Part shown: positions 8,259 to 17,764 of the stretch, piece after piece
How the letters are laid out: each line of letters opens with the position of its first letter
How positions within the stretch are numbered: the stretch's first letter is position 1
Origin: Variovorax sp. MHTC-1
GTDB taxonomy: Bacteria > Pseudomonadota > Gammaproteobacteria > Burkholderiales > Burkholderiaceae_C
Direction: 5' to 3'
Length of the DNA stretch: 64,000 bases
NCBI RefSeq assembly: GCF_003984645.1
Contig: NZ_RWKI01000005.1
Span: forward strand, 1 to 64,000
The notes under the pieces: generated by a model
Database searches by the model: none
Told to the model about the DNA's origin: nothing
What the model saw: the letters and a program-made list of their open reading frames with translations, nothing else
Position numbers and translations under genes: made by a program

Positions 8259-10376
8259 TCAGCGCTCTTTCTGGATCGGGAAATCGGCCGCGGCGGTGTC
8301 GCGCACGTACACGTCGACGCGCCGCGAAGCCGAGCCTGCGCTGCTCCAGGGCAGCGGCAGGTTGTCCTGGATCAGTTCGATCTCGTGGCTGCCGGCGGCC
8401 ACGGACGGGAAGCTGTAGAAGCCCTGGGCGTTCGTGCGCGCCACGTAGCGGCGGTCGAGCACCACCGTCACGCTGGCGACGCCGCCCTCGTTCGCTTCGC
8501 GCCGGCCGTTGTTGTCCTGGTCGAAGAACACATGGCCTTCGAGCCGGCCGGCGCCGGTGCCGGGCATGCCGCCGATGGGCGCGCTGGCCAGGCCGGCCCG
8601 GTTCTCGTAGCGCAGCGCCACCATGAAGGCGCGGCTGTAGGGCGTGACGAGCACCGGCTGCAAGGTCGCTGCTGTCAGAGCGGAGACCACCGCCGGATTG
8701 AGCGACTCCTGCCCTCGCGCCGCGCTGTACTGGGCGATGAAGGACCAGCCCAGGCCGAGCGGCCAGGATAGGCGTGCATTGGCGCTCAGGAAGCGCGAAT
8801 CGTTGCCGCCGATGCCGTTGCTGCCGCGCAGGCTCAGGTCGAGGCGCGCGCCCGCGACCAGGGGCGTGGTGCCGAGCACGCCCCAGTGCACCGCGCGCGC
8901 GCTGCTGCCGGCCTCGCGCGACTGCTCGAGCGCCAGCGAGGTCGAGAAGGTCTGCGTCTCGCTCACGCTCCAGGCGTGGTCGACGCCGCTGCGCAGCACG
9001 CGCAGGCCGGTGCCATGGGCGATGTCGGTGCGCCATTGCGTGTAGCCCCAGTCGGACTTGTGCTCCCAGGTCAGCTGGGCCGACTGCGCGGCGAACGTGC
9101 CGGTGCGCGCGGCGAGCGTGGCCGAGAGCGCGTCGCGCGAGTCGAAGCGATAGCGGCCGAACAGGTTGCCGAACACGGAGCCACGCTGCTGGCCGCTCAC
9201 GCTGTCGCTCACCTCGATCTGGGTGCCGAGCTGCCATTGGCGCGTCGAGATGTCGCCGCGCCAGGAGGCGCCGCGCAGGTCGCTCGGCAGCGCATCGCCG
9301 CCCCAGCGCAGCGAGGGTTCGAAATAGAACACCGATGCGGCCTGCTGCATCAGCTCCGTGCGCCAGGCGGCATCGACCCAGCCGCCGGTGGCCGAATCGC
9401 GCGCGGCGAGGGACGACGCGTCCGAAGGCCGGCCGGCGCTCTGCGCCAGGTTGGCCTGGACGCGCAGGCCGCCCACCTTGTCGGCGACGCCTCCGAAGCC
9501 CTTGCCCAGCGAATCGGCCCAGGGCGCCAGGCCCTGCCAGGACACGGCGGTCCAGAGCGAGCGCGTGTTCTGGGCGAAGCCGGGCACGCCGTTGGCATTG
9601 AAGTCGCGCGTCTCGATCAACTGGACCGCCGCGTCGGTGCGGCCCGGCGCGAGCGGGCCGTCGCCGCCCGTCAGCTGGGTCTGGGCGCCGACGCTCGCGG
9701 CCGTGCCGCGGCCGGCCGAGAAGCCTTGGAAAGAAAGGCCGTCGAAGTAGCCGAGCCGGCCGGCCGAGGCATTGAAGGTGGTCCTGCCCGGCTGCTCCAG
9801 GCTGGCGGCAACGCCTTCGATCGGCAGGCTGGGCAGGTAGACGCGACCGACGCCGCGCGCCAGCGGCGTCGCCGCCATGTTGATGTTGCCGACGCTGTTG
9901 TTGCCGAACCAGCCGCTGTCGAAGGGCATGCCGCGCTGGTCGATGCGCCAGGTGCTGCCGGTGCGGTAGCTGTAGGGCACCACGCTGTAGGGCGTGCCGG
10001 CGCTGCCCACCAGGCCGAAGCCGTTCACCGGCGCAGCGTCGCGGTTGAGGTTGGCGTTGGCCGAGAAGGTGCCGTAGTTCGGCGTGTCCAGGTAGCCGGA
10101 GAACAGCAGCGACTGGCTGCGCTGGCGCACGACGCCGCTCTGCTGTGTCGCTTGGCCCTCGATGCTCCAGCCGCGCGGCCAGCCCGTGTCGCGGACCTCC
10201 GGTTCGCCGTCCGGCTCGGCCTGCGGGCTGTCGTCGAGCACGCGGTCGGCATAGCCGGCCGCCTCGGGCTGCGCCACCGCGGCGGCGGGCGCGGCCTGTG
10301 CCCATGCCGGCGCGCCGGCCAGCACATGGCCCGCGCCGCACAGTCCGAGGGCGCTGCATCGGAGCCAGCGTTTCAT
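8259..10376 (-). CDS. Outer-membrane usher-like protein with C-terminal SdrD-B-like domain
   Basis: Predicted outer-membrane protein of 705 aa, last gene of the operon. A signal peptide (residues 1-26, ending PAWAQA) is followed by a long series of alternating amphipathic beta strands typical of a beta-barrel. A C-terminal prealbumin or SdrD-B-like domain (about 610-690) begins [19 protein letters not shown] and contains [12 protein letters not shown] do not recognise classical FimD usher motifs. The position directly after a PapD-like chaperone gene, with an ATGA overlap, suggests it acts as secretion pore or usher for the pilin-like proteins upstream. This is inference from order and topology. 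Confidence 0.7.
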   Translation of the reverse strand: MKRWLRCSALGLCGAGHVLAGAPAWAQAAPAAAVAQPEAAGYADRVLDDSPQAEPDGEPEVRDTGWPRGWSIEGQATQQSGVVRQRSQSLLFSGYLDTPNYGTFSANANLNRDAAPVNGFGLVGSAGTPYSVVPYSYRTGSTWRIDQRGMPFDSGWFGNNSVGNINMAATPLARGVGRVYLPSLPIEGVAASLEQPGRTTFNASAGRLGYFDGLSFQGFSAGRGTAASVGAQTQLTGGDGPLAPGRTDAAVQLIETRDFNANGVPGFAQNTRSLWTAVSWQGLAPWADSLGKGFGGVADKVGGLRVQANLAQSAGRPSDASSLAARDSATGGWVDAAWRTELMQQAASVFYFEPSLRWGGDALPSDLRGASWRGDISTRQWQLGTQIEVSDSVSGQQRGSVFGNLFGRYRFDSRDALSATLAARTGTFAAQSAQLTWEHKSDWGYTQWRTDIAHGTGLRVLRSGVDHAWSVSETQTFSTSLALEQSREAGSSARAVHWGVLGTTPLVAGARLDLSLRGSNGIGGNDSRFLSANARLSWPLGLGWSFIAQYSAARGQESLNPAVVSALTAATLQPVLVTPYSRAFMVALRYENRAGLASAPIGGMPGTGAGRLEGHVFFDQDNNGRREANEGGVASVTVVLDRRYVARTNAQGFYSFPSVAAGSHEIELIQDNLPLPWSSAGSASRRVDVYVRDTAAADFPIQKER

Positions 10377-11200
10377 CGGGTGAAGCGCTGATCGATCGGC
10401 AGCGAGCCGTCTTTGCCCCACTCCAGCTTGCCGGTGACCGTGATCGGGAAGCGCACGGCGACAGCCGTCTCGGTGTCGCCGGGCTTGTTCGCCACGAGCG
10501 CGATGTCACGCGTCTCGCCGGCCATGATGGGGGTGGTGCTGGCCTGCAGCTCCAGGGCCGTGCCGCTCGCGTCGGTACCGGCGAGGAAGCCGGCCAGCCG
10601 GCCGTGCGCGGTGCCGGTGTTGCGGATCTTCAGCATCGGCGTGGCCTGGCCATCGACCATCTGGACCGAGCTGCCTGCGAGTTCCAGCACCGGTGCCACA
10701 TCGCCCACGGCCACATAGACGATGACGCCGATGCGCGCGCCCAGTGCAACCGGAACGCCCGGTGCCGCCGCGGGCTGCTGGCCTTCGATCATCACCGCGA
10801 AGCGGCATTCCATCGGCGGCGTGTCGGCCGGCGGCGTCACCTCGAAGCGGAAGCGGTAGGGGCGTCCGGGCGTGATGCTGAGGTCGCGGCGCTCGATCGC
10901 GACCCAGGGCCGGCAGCTGCCGGGCAGCAGCTCGTCGCTGAAGTCGACCGAGGCGTCGGGCCTGAAGGTCCAGTCGGCGGTCTTGAGCTTGTACGCGCCG
11001 GCCTGCGTGTCGCGGTGCGTGAGCTCGATCACCTCGCGCACCCGTTCGCCGGGCTTCGACGACAGCTCGAAGCGCGGCGGCGACACGGCAAGGGAAAACT
11101 GCGCCTGCGCTGTAGCGCCGATGGTCGACGCGGCGATGCCGGTCGCAAGAAGAATGGCCGCGGAGTGCCCGCGGCGGGAAAGTGCGGCACGGCGCGTCAC
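10373..11200 (-). CDS. PapD-like periplasmic fimbrial chaperone
   Basis: A 275-aa exported protein with a signal peptide ending about residue 33 (ATAQAQ). The mature part starts FSLAVSPPRFELSSKPGERV, the typical first strand of PapD-like or molecular-chaperone beta sandwiches, and has a second domain with PMLKIRNTGTAHGRLAGF. Such chaperones bind pilus subunits in the periplasm and donate a strand to them. The GTG start overlaps the previous gene's stop (GTGA), and its own stop overlaps the usher-like gene's ATG, so translation is probably coupled. Family assignment is by pattern; no search was run. Confidence 0.75.
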   Translation of the reverse strand: MTRRAALSRRGHSAAILLATGIAASTIGATAQAQFSLAVSPPRFELSSKPGERVREVIELTHRDTQAGAYKLKTADWTFRPDASVDFSDELLPGSCRPWVAIERRDLSITPGRPYRFRFEVTPPADTPPMECRFAVMIEGQQPAAAPGVPVALGARIGVIVYVAVGDVAPVLELAGSSVQMVDGQATPMLKIRNTGTAHGRLAGFLAGTDASGTALELQASTTPIMAGETRDIALVANKPGDTETAVAVRFPITVTGKLEWGKDGSLPIDQRFTR

Positions 11201-11667
11201 GGCGATACCTCGATCTCGAAAAAGAATTGCAGGGATTGCGCGCGCTCCACCCTACGGCCATCGGCCGTGAGATCGAGCACGATGCTCTCCTGCAGGAATG
11301 CATCGCGCACCACGCCTTCGAACACCAGCGTGCGGCTGCCGCCGCGGACCGTGCCCGGCAGCAGCCGGCCCTGGGTGCGCCAAGCGGCGACCAGTTGCTC
11401 GCCTTCGGTCGGCGCCAGGGACATGTAGATGCGCGCCGGCCGGTGGAGCCAGGGCGTCAGGTTGAGCCGCAGTGCCACGGCCACGCGGCCTTCGATCGTG
11501 TGGTCGCCCGCGCGGCCGGGTGCCAGCTGGCGCCAGCGCATCGGCGTGACCGGCTGGCTCACGTAGGTGCCCGTGTCGTCGACCCTGAAGGTCGCGGCGC
11601 CGGCCGACGGCCACGCGGCCAGGGCCAGCAAGCCGGCCAGGATGACAAGCGAAACGCGGCTCTTCAT
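11197..11667 (-). CDS. Exported beta-rich protein of the pilus-like operon
   Basis: A 156-aa protein with a signal peptide (MKSRVSLVILAGLLALAAWP, cleavage near residue 25). The mature part is beta-rich with segments VALRLNLTPWLHRPARIYMS and SRTLVFEGVVRDAF. I do not recognise its family. It lies between two pilin-like genes and the chaperone gene and is coupled to both by 4-nt overlaps, so it is likely a minor subunit, an anchor or an accessory factor of the same surface structure. Confidence 0.7.
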   Translation of the reverse strand: MKSRVSLVILAGLLALAAWPSAGAATFRVDDTGTYVSQPVTPMRWRQLAPGRAGDHTIEGRVAVALRLNLTPWLHRPARIYMSLAPTEGEQLVAAWRTQGRLLPGTVRGGSRTLVFEGVVRDAFLQESIVLDLTADGRRVERAQSLQFFFEIEVSP

Positions 11668-12323
11668 GGCGCAGTGAGCGTGTAGGTCGCTCTGCCGGTG
11701 AAGGTGCCGGCGGGCACCAACTGGGTGTTGAGGTAGCGAAAGGCCAGGCAGCTCTCGAACCAGGTGTTGCGGGTGACCGACAGCAAGGTCTGGGCACCGC
11801 CAGTGAAGGCGGCACTGGGGATCGTTGTTCCCGTGTCGCCGTTGCCCGAAGAGGTCCACGCGATGCTGTTGAAAGGAATGGTGTTGCCGCCGCCGGTCAG
11901 GCTTGCCGGCGTGGTGACGGACAGCGTCGCCGCACCGGCGTTGCTCGTACCCGGCACGCGATAGAACCCGCCCACATACACCTGCCCCGTGGTGGCCGGC
12001 GAGGTGCAGAACGCGAAGCCGTCCCACGGACTGCTCGTGACGGTGCTGTCGGTCGTCATGGCCTGGGCCGTGCCCGAGCCCAGCTGACCTGCGGGAACGG
12101 TGACCGAAACGGTGTTGACGGTCGTATTGTTGCCGGGCGTGCCGCGATTGTTGAAGGTCCCGCCCGTCATCGTGCCGACGCCCACCTGCAGAAACAGCGC
12201 GCGGGTGCCCGGTGTGATGCCGACCGTGAAGCCGTGTGCCGCGGGCAGCCAGACGCCGCCCAGCACGGCGAGCGCCAGTGCGGCGCGCCGGGTGCGGGAA
12301 GGTGGTGACGACGCAAGTTCCAT
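11664..12323 (-). CDS. Pilin-like exported subunit 2 (possible tip or minor subunit)
   Basis: A 219-aa exported protein. The signal peptide begins with an Arg-rich n-region (SRTRRAALALAVLGG) and ends at about residue 31. The mature part is rich in Thr, Gly and Ser, begins FTVGITPGTRALFLQVG and ends TFTGRATYTLTAP, a C-terminal strand like that of the first subunit gene. Two cysteines (about 106 and 192) could form a disulfide, absent in the major-like subunit. The gene follows the major subunit after 92 nt and overlaps the next gene by 4 nt. Confidence 0.72.
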   Translation of the reverse strand: MELASSPPSRTRRAALALAVLGGVWLPAAHGFTVGITPGTRALFLQVGVGTMTGGTFNNRGTPGNNTTVNTVSVTVPAGQLGSGTAQAMTTDSTVTSSPWDGFAFCTSPATTGQVYVGGFYRVPGTSNAGAATLSVTTPASLTGGGNTIPFNSIAWTSSGNGDTGTTIPSAAFTGGAQTLLSVTRNTWFESCLAFRYLNTQLVPAGTFTGRATYTLTAP

Positions 12324-12415
12324 ACGGCTGTTTCCTGGACGGCGAAGGCAGGGCAGGCCCTGGCCTCGGTCATCGCGTCTCGAAAGTCGCGCGTCCCGGA
12401 CAGTCGGGCTGGCGA

Positions 12416-13057
12416 TCAGGGAGCGGTCGCGGTGTAGGTCACGCGGCCGTTGTTGCCCACGGTGTCGCCGTAGGTGCCGGCCGGCAGCGTGGCCGTGTTG
12501 GCATAGGCGAAGGTCCAGCTGCCTTCGCGGCGCACGAGGCCGGCCGAGGCTGCCAGGGTGGTGGCCGCTGCGGAAGCGCCGCCGGCGGCTGCGCTGTTGA
12601 AGGGCGGGTGGGCGATGGCCGCGTTGGTGTAGCCGCTGGTGGTGGTTGCCAGCGCACCTGCGGTCACGACGATGTCGGTCCACGGCACGGTCGGGTTGCC
12701 GGCAACGCCGCTGCTCAGCTGACCCGTGGTCGCATTGGTCAGGCTGACGGTGCCGCTGTTGCCGAGCACGCGCACCGTGACACCGCCGCTGGCCAGGTCG
12801 CCGCCGGTGCCGGCGACGGCAGTGCCGTTGCCGATAGCGCCGGCCGGCACGTCGAAGCTGACCTTGTCCACGGTCGCGTTGTTGGCGAGGTTGGTCCCGG
12901 TGCCGACTTGCAGGAACAGCACCTTCGGAACGACGACCCTGAAGTCGAGCTTGGCGGCGGCGCTCTGGGCGCCGGCGGCGGTGGTGAAGTTCGATTCGGC
13001 GTGAGCGGCCAGAGGAGCGATGGCGGCAAGCGCGGTGACCAGAAGCAGTTTTTTCAT
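12416..13057 (-). CDS. Pilin-like exported major subunit
   Basis: First gene of the operon; 213-aa exported protein with a signal peptide MKKLLLVTALAAIAPLAAHA. The mature sequence is low in charge and rich in Ala, Thr, Gly and Val, with KLDFRVVVPKVLFLQVGTG near its start and a final strand YGDTVGNNGRVTYTATAP. This composition and the C-terminal strand are typical of chaperone-assembled fimbrial subunits. No Cys is seen. It has a weak ribosome site. Together with the four downstream genes it likely builds a surface fibre or coat. Confidence 0.72.
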   Translation of the reverse strand: MKKLLLVTALAAIAPLAAHAESNFTTAAGAQSAAAKLDFRVVVPKVLFLQVGTGTNLANNATVDKVSFDVPAGAIGNGTAVAGTGGDLASGGVTVRVLGNSGTVSLTNATTGQLSSGVAGNPTVPWTDIVVTAGALATTTSGYTNAAIAHPPFNSAAAGGASAAATTLAASAGLVRREGSWTFAYANTATLPAGTYGDTVGNNGRVTYTATAP

Positions 13058-13094
13058 GAGCGGTGTAAGTGGTTGGTTTTGGTGCCGGGTGAAA

Positions 13095-13155
13095 TGTAGG
13101 CGAAGGCCTACACGTTGAGGCGGCAGTTAGTTCTCTTTCATAACGAGAAGAGAAC
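13095..13155. promoter_or_regulatory. Two perfect inverted repeats upstream of the pilus-like operon
   Basis: TGTAGGC (13095-13101) and GCCTACA (13106-13112) pair across a GAAG loop. GTTCTCTT (13130-13137) and AAGAGAAC (13148-13155) form a perfect 8-bp palindrome with a 10-nt spacer. Both lie in the 272-nt divergent region between the pilin-like operon and htpG. The first could be a leader hairpin of the operon mRNA, the second a repressor site; no regulator gene is adjacent. Confidence 0.35.
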
Positions 13156-13329
13156 TTTCGTTAAATAGTTACGAAGTAGTACTTTGGAATCTGTCGCGCC
13201 GTTGCCACGCACCGTGCAGCATGCGATCGGCGAAGCCGGGCATTTCTTTCGGATGGCTCGCCGCGGCGGGGTCTTGTAAAGTTGTCGGCTCGCCTCTGGC
13301 GATGTCTTTTTCTCCGTTCTTCTCGTGCT

Positions 13330-15396
13330 ATGACCCTTTCCAAGACCAAACTCCCGTTCCAGGCCGAAGTCGCGCAGCTGCTTCACCTGGTCACGCATTC
13401 GCTCTACTCCAACAAGGAAATCTTCCTGAGAGAGCTGATCTCGAACGCGTCGGATGCCTGCGACAAGCTGCGTTTCGAGGCCATCGACCAGCCGGGCCTC
13501 TATGAAGACCAGCCCACGCTGGAGGTGCGCGTCTCCTTCGACCAGCAAGCCAAGACGATCACGATTGCCGACAACGGCATCGGACTCTCGCAGCAGGAGG
13601 CCATCGATCACCTGGGCACCATCGCCAAGAGCGGCACCCGGGAGTTCATGAGCAAGCTCTCGGGCGACCAGAAGGCCGATGCGCAGCTCATCGGCCAGTT
13701 CGGCGTGGGCTTCTACTCGGGCTTCATCGTGGCCGACAAGATCACGGTCGAGTCGCGTCGCGCGGGCCTGCCTGCCGAAGAGGGCGTGCGCTGGGTCAGC
13801 GCCGGCGCCGGCGATTTCGAAGTCGACACCATCGCGCGTCCGCAGCGCGGCACCAGCGTGACCCTGCACCTGCGCGAGGATGCCGAGGAATACCTGAACC
13901 TGTGGAAGCTCAAGTCCATCATCTCCAAGTACTCCGACCACATCTCCCTGCCCATCCTGATGGAGCGGGAAGAGTGGAAGGAAGGCGAAGCCATTGAAGG
14001 AGGCCCCTCCGGTGCCAGCAAGGGCGGCCAGATGGTCAAGACCGGCGAGTGGGAGCCGGTCAACCAGGCCAATGCGCTGTGGAGCCGGCCGAAGAAGGAC
14101 ATCGGCGAAGAGCAGTACGTCGAGTTCTACAAGAACATCAGCCACGACTTCGAGCCGCCGCTGGCCTGGAGCCACAACCGCGTCGAGGGCACGACCGAGT
14201 ACACGCAGCTGCTCTACATCCCGTCCAAGGCGCCGATGGACCTGTGGAACCGCGAGAAGAGCGCGGGCGTCAAGCTCTACGTCAAGCGCGTCTTCATCAT
14301 GGACGACGCCGAAGCGCTGCTGCCGACCTACCTGCGCTTCGTCAGGGGCGTGATCGATTCGGCCGACCTGCCGCTCAACGTGAGCCGCGAGCTGCTGCAG
14401 GAAAGCCGCGACGTGAAGGCGATCCGCGACGGCAGCACCAAGCGGGTGCTCGGCATGCTGGAAGAGCTGGCGAAGAAGCAGAAGGCGGCCGGCCAGAGCA
14501 ACGAGGGCAAGCTCGATGTCGGCTCCGGCGAATCGGTGCCGGCGCCCGAGCCCGGCGAAGGCGTGACGGATGCGGTGGACAAGAAGGCTGCCGACACCAC
14601 GCTGGCCGCCGAAGCCGCGGCCGAGTACAGCGACGAGTCGCACAAGTACGCGAAGTTCTATGCCGAGTTCGGCGCCGTGCTCAAGGAAGGCCTGGGCGAG
14701 GACTTCGCCAACCGCGAGCGCATCGCCAAGCTGCTGCGCTTCGCCTCCAGCACCAGCGACACCGTGAGCGTGAGCTTCGCCGACTACAAGTCGCGCATGA
14801 AGGAAGGCCAGGAAGCGATCTACTACATCACGGCCGACACCCTGCCCGCTGCCAAGAACAGCCCGCAGCTCGAGATCTTCAGGAAGAAGGGCATCGAGGT
14901 GCTCTTGATGACCGACCGCGTCGACGAGTGGGCGCTCAACTACCTGACCGAGTTCGACGGCACGCCGCTGCAGAGCGTGGCCAAGGGCGCGGTGGATCTC
15001 GGCAAGCTGCAGGACGAGGCCGAGAAGAAGGCCGCGGAAGAGGCGGCCGAATCCTTCAAGCCGATGTTGGAGCGGCTCAAGGAGGCCCTCAAGGACAAGG
15101 CCGAGGACGTGCGCGTGACCACGCGCCTGGTCGATTCGCCTGCCTGCCTGGTGGTGCAGGACGGCGGCATGAGCACCCAGCTCGCCCGCATGCTCAAGCA
15201 GGCCGGCCAGCCGGCGCCGGAACTCAAGCCGGTGCTGGAAGTGAATGCCGAGCACCCGCTGGTCAAGAAGCTCGACGGCTCCGAGCACTTCGAGGATCTG
15301 GCGAACATCCTGTTCGATCAGGCGCTGCTGGCCGAGGGCGGGCTGCCGGCCGACCCCGCCGCCTACGTGCGGCGCGTCAACGCTCTGCTGGTGTAG
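13330..15396 (+). CDS. htpG: Molecular chaperone HtpG (Hsp90)
   Basis: ATP-dependent cytosolic chaperone of 688 aa. The GHKL ATPase domain has [14 protein letters not shown] (residues 35-48), DNGIGLS (81-87) and [11 protein letters not shown] (122-132). The middle domain carries the catalytic-loop Arg in [13 protein letters not shown] (348-360). A C-terminal dimerisation domain follows. Between about residues 385 and 437 there is an extra acidic, Ala/Pro/Gly-rich linker not present in E. coli HtpG, which explains the greater length (E. coli about 624 aa). The ATG at 13330 begins [18 protein letters not shown] as in relatives. Confidence 0.97.
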   Translation: MTLSKTKLPFQAEVAQLLHLVTHSLYSNKEIFLRELISNASDACDKLRFEAIDQPGLYEDQPTLEVRVSFDQQAKTITIADNGIGLSQQEAIDHLGTIAKSGTREFMSKLSGDQKADAQLIGQFGVGFYSGFIVADKITVESRRAGLPAEEGVRWVSAGAGDFEVDTIARPQRGTSVTLHLREDAEEYLNLWKLKSIISKYSDHISLPILMEREEWKEGEAIEGGPSGASKGGQMVKTGEWEPVNQANALWSRPKKDIGEEQYVEFYKNISHDFEPPLAWSHNRVEGTTEYTQLLYIPSKAPMDLWNREKSAGVKLYVKRVFIMDDAEALLPTYLRFVRGVIDSADLPLNVSRELLQESRDVKAIRDGSTKRVLGMLEELAKKQKAAGQSNEGKLDVGSGESVPAPEPGEGVTDAVDKKAADTTLAAEAAAEYSDESHKYAKFYAEFGAVLKEGLGEDFANRERIAKLLRFASSTSDTVSVSFADYKSRMKEGQEAIYYITADTLPAAKNSPQLEIFRKKGIEVLLMTDRVDEWALNYLTEFDGTPLQSVAKGAVDLGKLQDEAEKKAAEEAAESFKPMLERLKEALKDKAEDVRVTTRLVDSPACLVVQDGGMSTQLARMLKQAGQPAPELKPVLEVNAEHPLVKKLDGSEHFEDLANILFDQALLAEGGLPADPAAYVRRVNALLV

Positions 15397-15397
15397 T

Positions 15398-15478
15398 CTC
15401 ATGAGCCCCCACGCTCACTTCGTTCGCTGCCCCCCGAGGGGGCGCTCAGCGCCCTTCGGGCGGCCGGGCGGTCGCTGA
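15398..15478. repeat. GC-rich interspersed repeat between htpG and P450 gene
   Basis: The sequence GAGCCCCCACGCTCACTTCG then CGCTGCCCCCCGAGGGGGCG occurs here. It recurs in opposite orientation twice in tandem at 41560-41715, with the GCCGGGCGG-type end also at 53850-53928. It contains short palindromes (CCCCCGAGGGGG and GCGCTCAGCGC). It ends at the start codon of the P450 gene and may serve as transcription terminator or stability element. Confidence 0.7.
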
Positions 15479-16740
15479 TGGACCCGGCCGAGTCTTCGCA
15501 AGCACCCGACCTGTCGGGCTTCGACTTGCGCAGCCTCGGCCCGGACTTCTACGAGAACCCCTATCCCTGGTACGCCGCGCTGCGCGAGGCGACACCGGTG
15601 CGGCGCATGCCCGACGGTTCGCTGCTGCTCACGCGGCATGCCGACTGCGTGGCCGTCTACAAGGACACGCACACCTTCAGCTCCGACAAGCATGCCGAAT
15701 ACGCGCCGAAGTACGGCATCGGCAGCCCGCTCTACGCGCATCACACGACCAGCCTGGTCTTCAACGATCCGCCGCTGCACACGCGCGTGCGGCGGCTGAT
15801 CGCCGGTGCCTTGACGCCCAAGGCCATCGAGTCGCTGGAGGACGGGCTCGTGCACCTGGTCAACGGCCTGCTCGACCGCATGGAAGAGCGCCAGCGCGCC
15901 GGGGGCGAGGTCGACCTGATCGAGGACTTCGCCGCCGCGATTCCCGTCGAGATCATCGGCAACCTGCTGGGCGTGCCGCGCGATGAGCGCGAGCCGCTGC
16001 GCAACTGGTCGCTCGCGATCCTCGGCGCGCTGGAACCGCGGCTGACCGAGGCGCAGATGGAAGCCGGCAACCGCGCCGTGACGGAAATGGTGGCCTACCT
16101 GCGCACGCTGGTGGCCGAGCGGCGGCGCCATCCCGGCGATCCCGCGCACGACGTGCTCACGCGGCTGATCCAGGGCGAAGAGGACGGCGGGGACAAGCTG
16201 AGCGAGAACGAGCTCTACCAGAACTGCATCTTCATCCTCAACGCGGGCCACGAGACCACCACCAACCTGATCGGCAACGGCCTGGTCGCGCTGCTCGAAT
16301 GGCCCGAAGAGAAGCAGCGCCTGCTGGACGACCCGTCGCTCATCAAGACCGCGATCGAGGAGTTCCTGCGCTTCGAGAGCTCCAACCAGCTGGGCAACCG
16401 CATCACCACCGCCGCTGCCAACGTCGGCGGCGTCGAGGTGCCGCCCGGCACGCTGATCACGCTGTGCATCGGCGCGGCGAACCGCGATCCGGCGGTGTTC
16501 GACGCGCCGGACCGGCTCGACATCACGCGTTCGCCCAACCGGCACCTGGCTTTCGGCTCGGGCACGCACCAGTGCGTGGGCATGAACCTCGCGCGGCTCG
16601 AGGGGCGCATCGCGATCGCCGCCTTCCTCGCGCGCTTTCCCGACTATCGGCTCTCTGGGCCGGTGGTTCGTGGCGGCCGGGCGCGCTTTCGCGGCTACCT
16701 GCACGTGCCCTTGAGCCTGGGGCTGCCGATCGAGTCTTGA
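15478..16740 (+). CDS. Cytochrome P450
   Basis: Soluble bacterial haem mono-oxygenase of 420 aa. The I-helix oxygen-binding motif AGHETT is at residues 256-261, the K-helix ExxR at 295-298 and the haem-ligand loop FGSGTHQC with Cys366 followed by VGMNLARLEG. These are the hallmarks of the class I P450 family, which need a ferredoxin and reductase; none is encoded nearby. The substrate cannot be told from sequence. The start overlaps the end of an interspersed repeat. A Bug-type binding protein follows 31 nt later, so uptake of a small organic acid may be linked to this oxidation. Confidence 0.95.
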   Translation: MDPAESSQAPDLSGFDLRSLGPDFYENPYPWYAALREATPVRRMPDGSLLLTRHADCVAVYKDTHTFSSDKHAEYAPKYGIGSPLYAHHTTSLVFNDPPLHTRVRRLIAGALTPKAIESLEDGLVHLVNGLLDRMEERQRAGGEVDLIEDFAAAIPVEIIGNLLGVPRDEREPLRNWSLAILGALEPRLTEAQMEAGNRAVTEMVAYLRTLVAERRRHPGDPAHDVLTRLIQGEEDGGDKLSENELYQNCIFILNAGHETTTNLIGNGLVALLEWPEEKQRLLDDPSLIKTAIEEFLRFESSNQLGNRITTAAANVGGVEVPPGTLITLCIGAANRDPAVFDAPDRLDITRSPNRHLAFGSGTHQCVGMNLARLEGRIAIAAFLARFPDYRLSGPVVRGGRARFRGYLHVPLSLGLPIES

Positions 16741-16771
16741 ATCCCCTCGACACCACGACAAGGAGACGACG

Positions 16772-17746
16772 ATGAAGAAACTGCTGGCCATGCTGATCGC
16801 GGGCCTGGCGGCGCTGGCCGGCGCGTCCGCCGTGCAGGCGCAGGCCGCCTACCCCGCCAAGCCGATCCGCTGGATCGTGCCCTACCCGGCCGGCGGCGGC
16901 TCCGACTTCCTGGCGCGCACCATCGGCAACCAGCTCGCGATCGACGTCGCGCAGCCGGTGCTGATCGACAACAAGGCAGGCGGCAACACGGCCATCGCTG
17001 CCGCGGAAACCGCGCGCGCGGCGCCCGACGGCTACACCGTGCTCTCGGCCGACAACGGCACGCTGGTCTTCAACCCGGTGCTGTATCGCAACCTCAGCTA
17101 CAACCCGACGCGCGACCTGGCGCCGGTCACGCTGATGGGCCGCTTCCCGATGGTGCTGATCGTGGGGCCCGCGAGCAACGCGAAGGACGCCAAGGATTTC
17201 ATCGCGCAGGCCAAGGCGCAGCCCGGCAAGATCAGCTTCGCCTCGGCCGGCGCGGGCAGTCCGCACCACCTGGCGATGGAACTGCTCAAGCAGCAGGCCG
17301 GCCTGCACATGGTGCACATCCCGTACCGCGGCGCCGCCCCGGCCCTGGCCGACGTGGCCGGCGGCCAGCTCGCGGCGATGATGACCGACGTCGCCGCCGG
17401 CAACGCCTTCATCAAGGGCGGCAAGGTGCGCGCGCTGGCGGTGGCGAATGCGAAGCGCCTGCCGCAACTGCCCGACGTGCCGACCTTTGCCGAGCTCGGC
17501 ATCCCCAACGTCGAGGCCGCCGCGCTGGTCGGCCTGGTGGCGCCGGCGGCCACGCCGGCGGAGGTGATCGCGAGCCTTCAGAAATCGGTGGCCGCGGCGA
17601 TCCGCAATCCGGCGGTCAACAAGAAGCTCATGGATTTCGGCGTCGAGCCCGTGGGAAGCAGCTCGGCGGAGTTCGCTGCGCTGATCGCGAGCGAGTCGAC
17701 GCGCTGGCACAAGCTGATCCGCGACCTGAAGATCTTTCTGGACTGA
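16772..17746 (+). CDS. Bug/TctC-family tripartite tricarboxylate-type binding protein
   Basis: Periplasmic solute-binding protein of 324 aa with a signal peptide (1-25, ending VQAQA). The mature start YPAKPIRWIVPYPAGGGSD and the motifs RAAPDGYTVL, SAGAGSPHHLAMEL and VPYRGAAPAL-like IPYRGAAPALADV are typical of Bug receptors, which bind carboxylates or small amides. No membrane partners (TctAB) are adjacent, as is usual for Bug paralogues. A strong AAGGAG ribosome site precedes the ATG. It probably shares a transcript with the P450 gene. Confidence 0.95.
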   Translation: MKKLLAMLIAGLAALAGASAVQAQAAYPAKPIRWIVPYPAGGGSDFLARTIGNQLAIDVAQPVLIDNKAGGNTAIAAAETARAAPDGYTVLSADNGTLVFNPVLYRNLSYNPTRDLAPVTLMGRFPMVLIVGPASNAKDAKDFIAQAKAQPGKISFASAGAGSPHHLAMELLKQQAGLHMVHIPYRGAAPALADVAGGQLAAMMTDVAAGNAFIKGGKVRALAVANAKRLPQLPDVPTFAELGIPNVEAAALVGLVAPAATPAEVIASLQKSVAAAIRNPAVNKKLMDFGVEPVGSSSAEFAALIASESTRWHKLIRDLKIFLD

Positions 17747-17764
17747 GCGGCGTCGGCGGAAGCC

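Noticed and set aside
13240..13329. Heat-shock (sigma-32) promoter before htpG
   Set aside because: A CTTGTAAA occurs near 13273 but no convincing CCCCAT-type -10 box at the right distance was found.
13138..15402. Long open frame of 754 codons antisense to htpG
   Set aside because: It lies wholly opposite a clear Hsp90 gene and its product is compositionally biased (His, Leu, Arg, Gly), as expected for a shadow frame in high-GC DNA.
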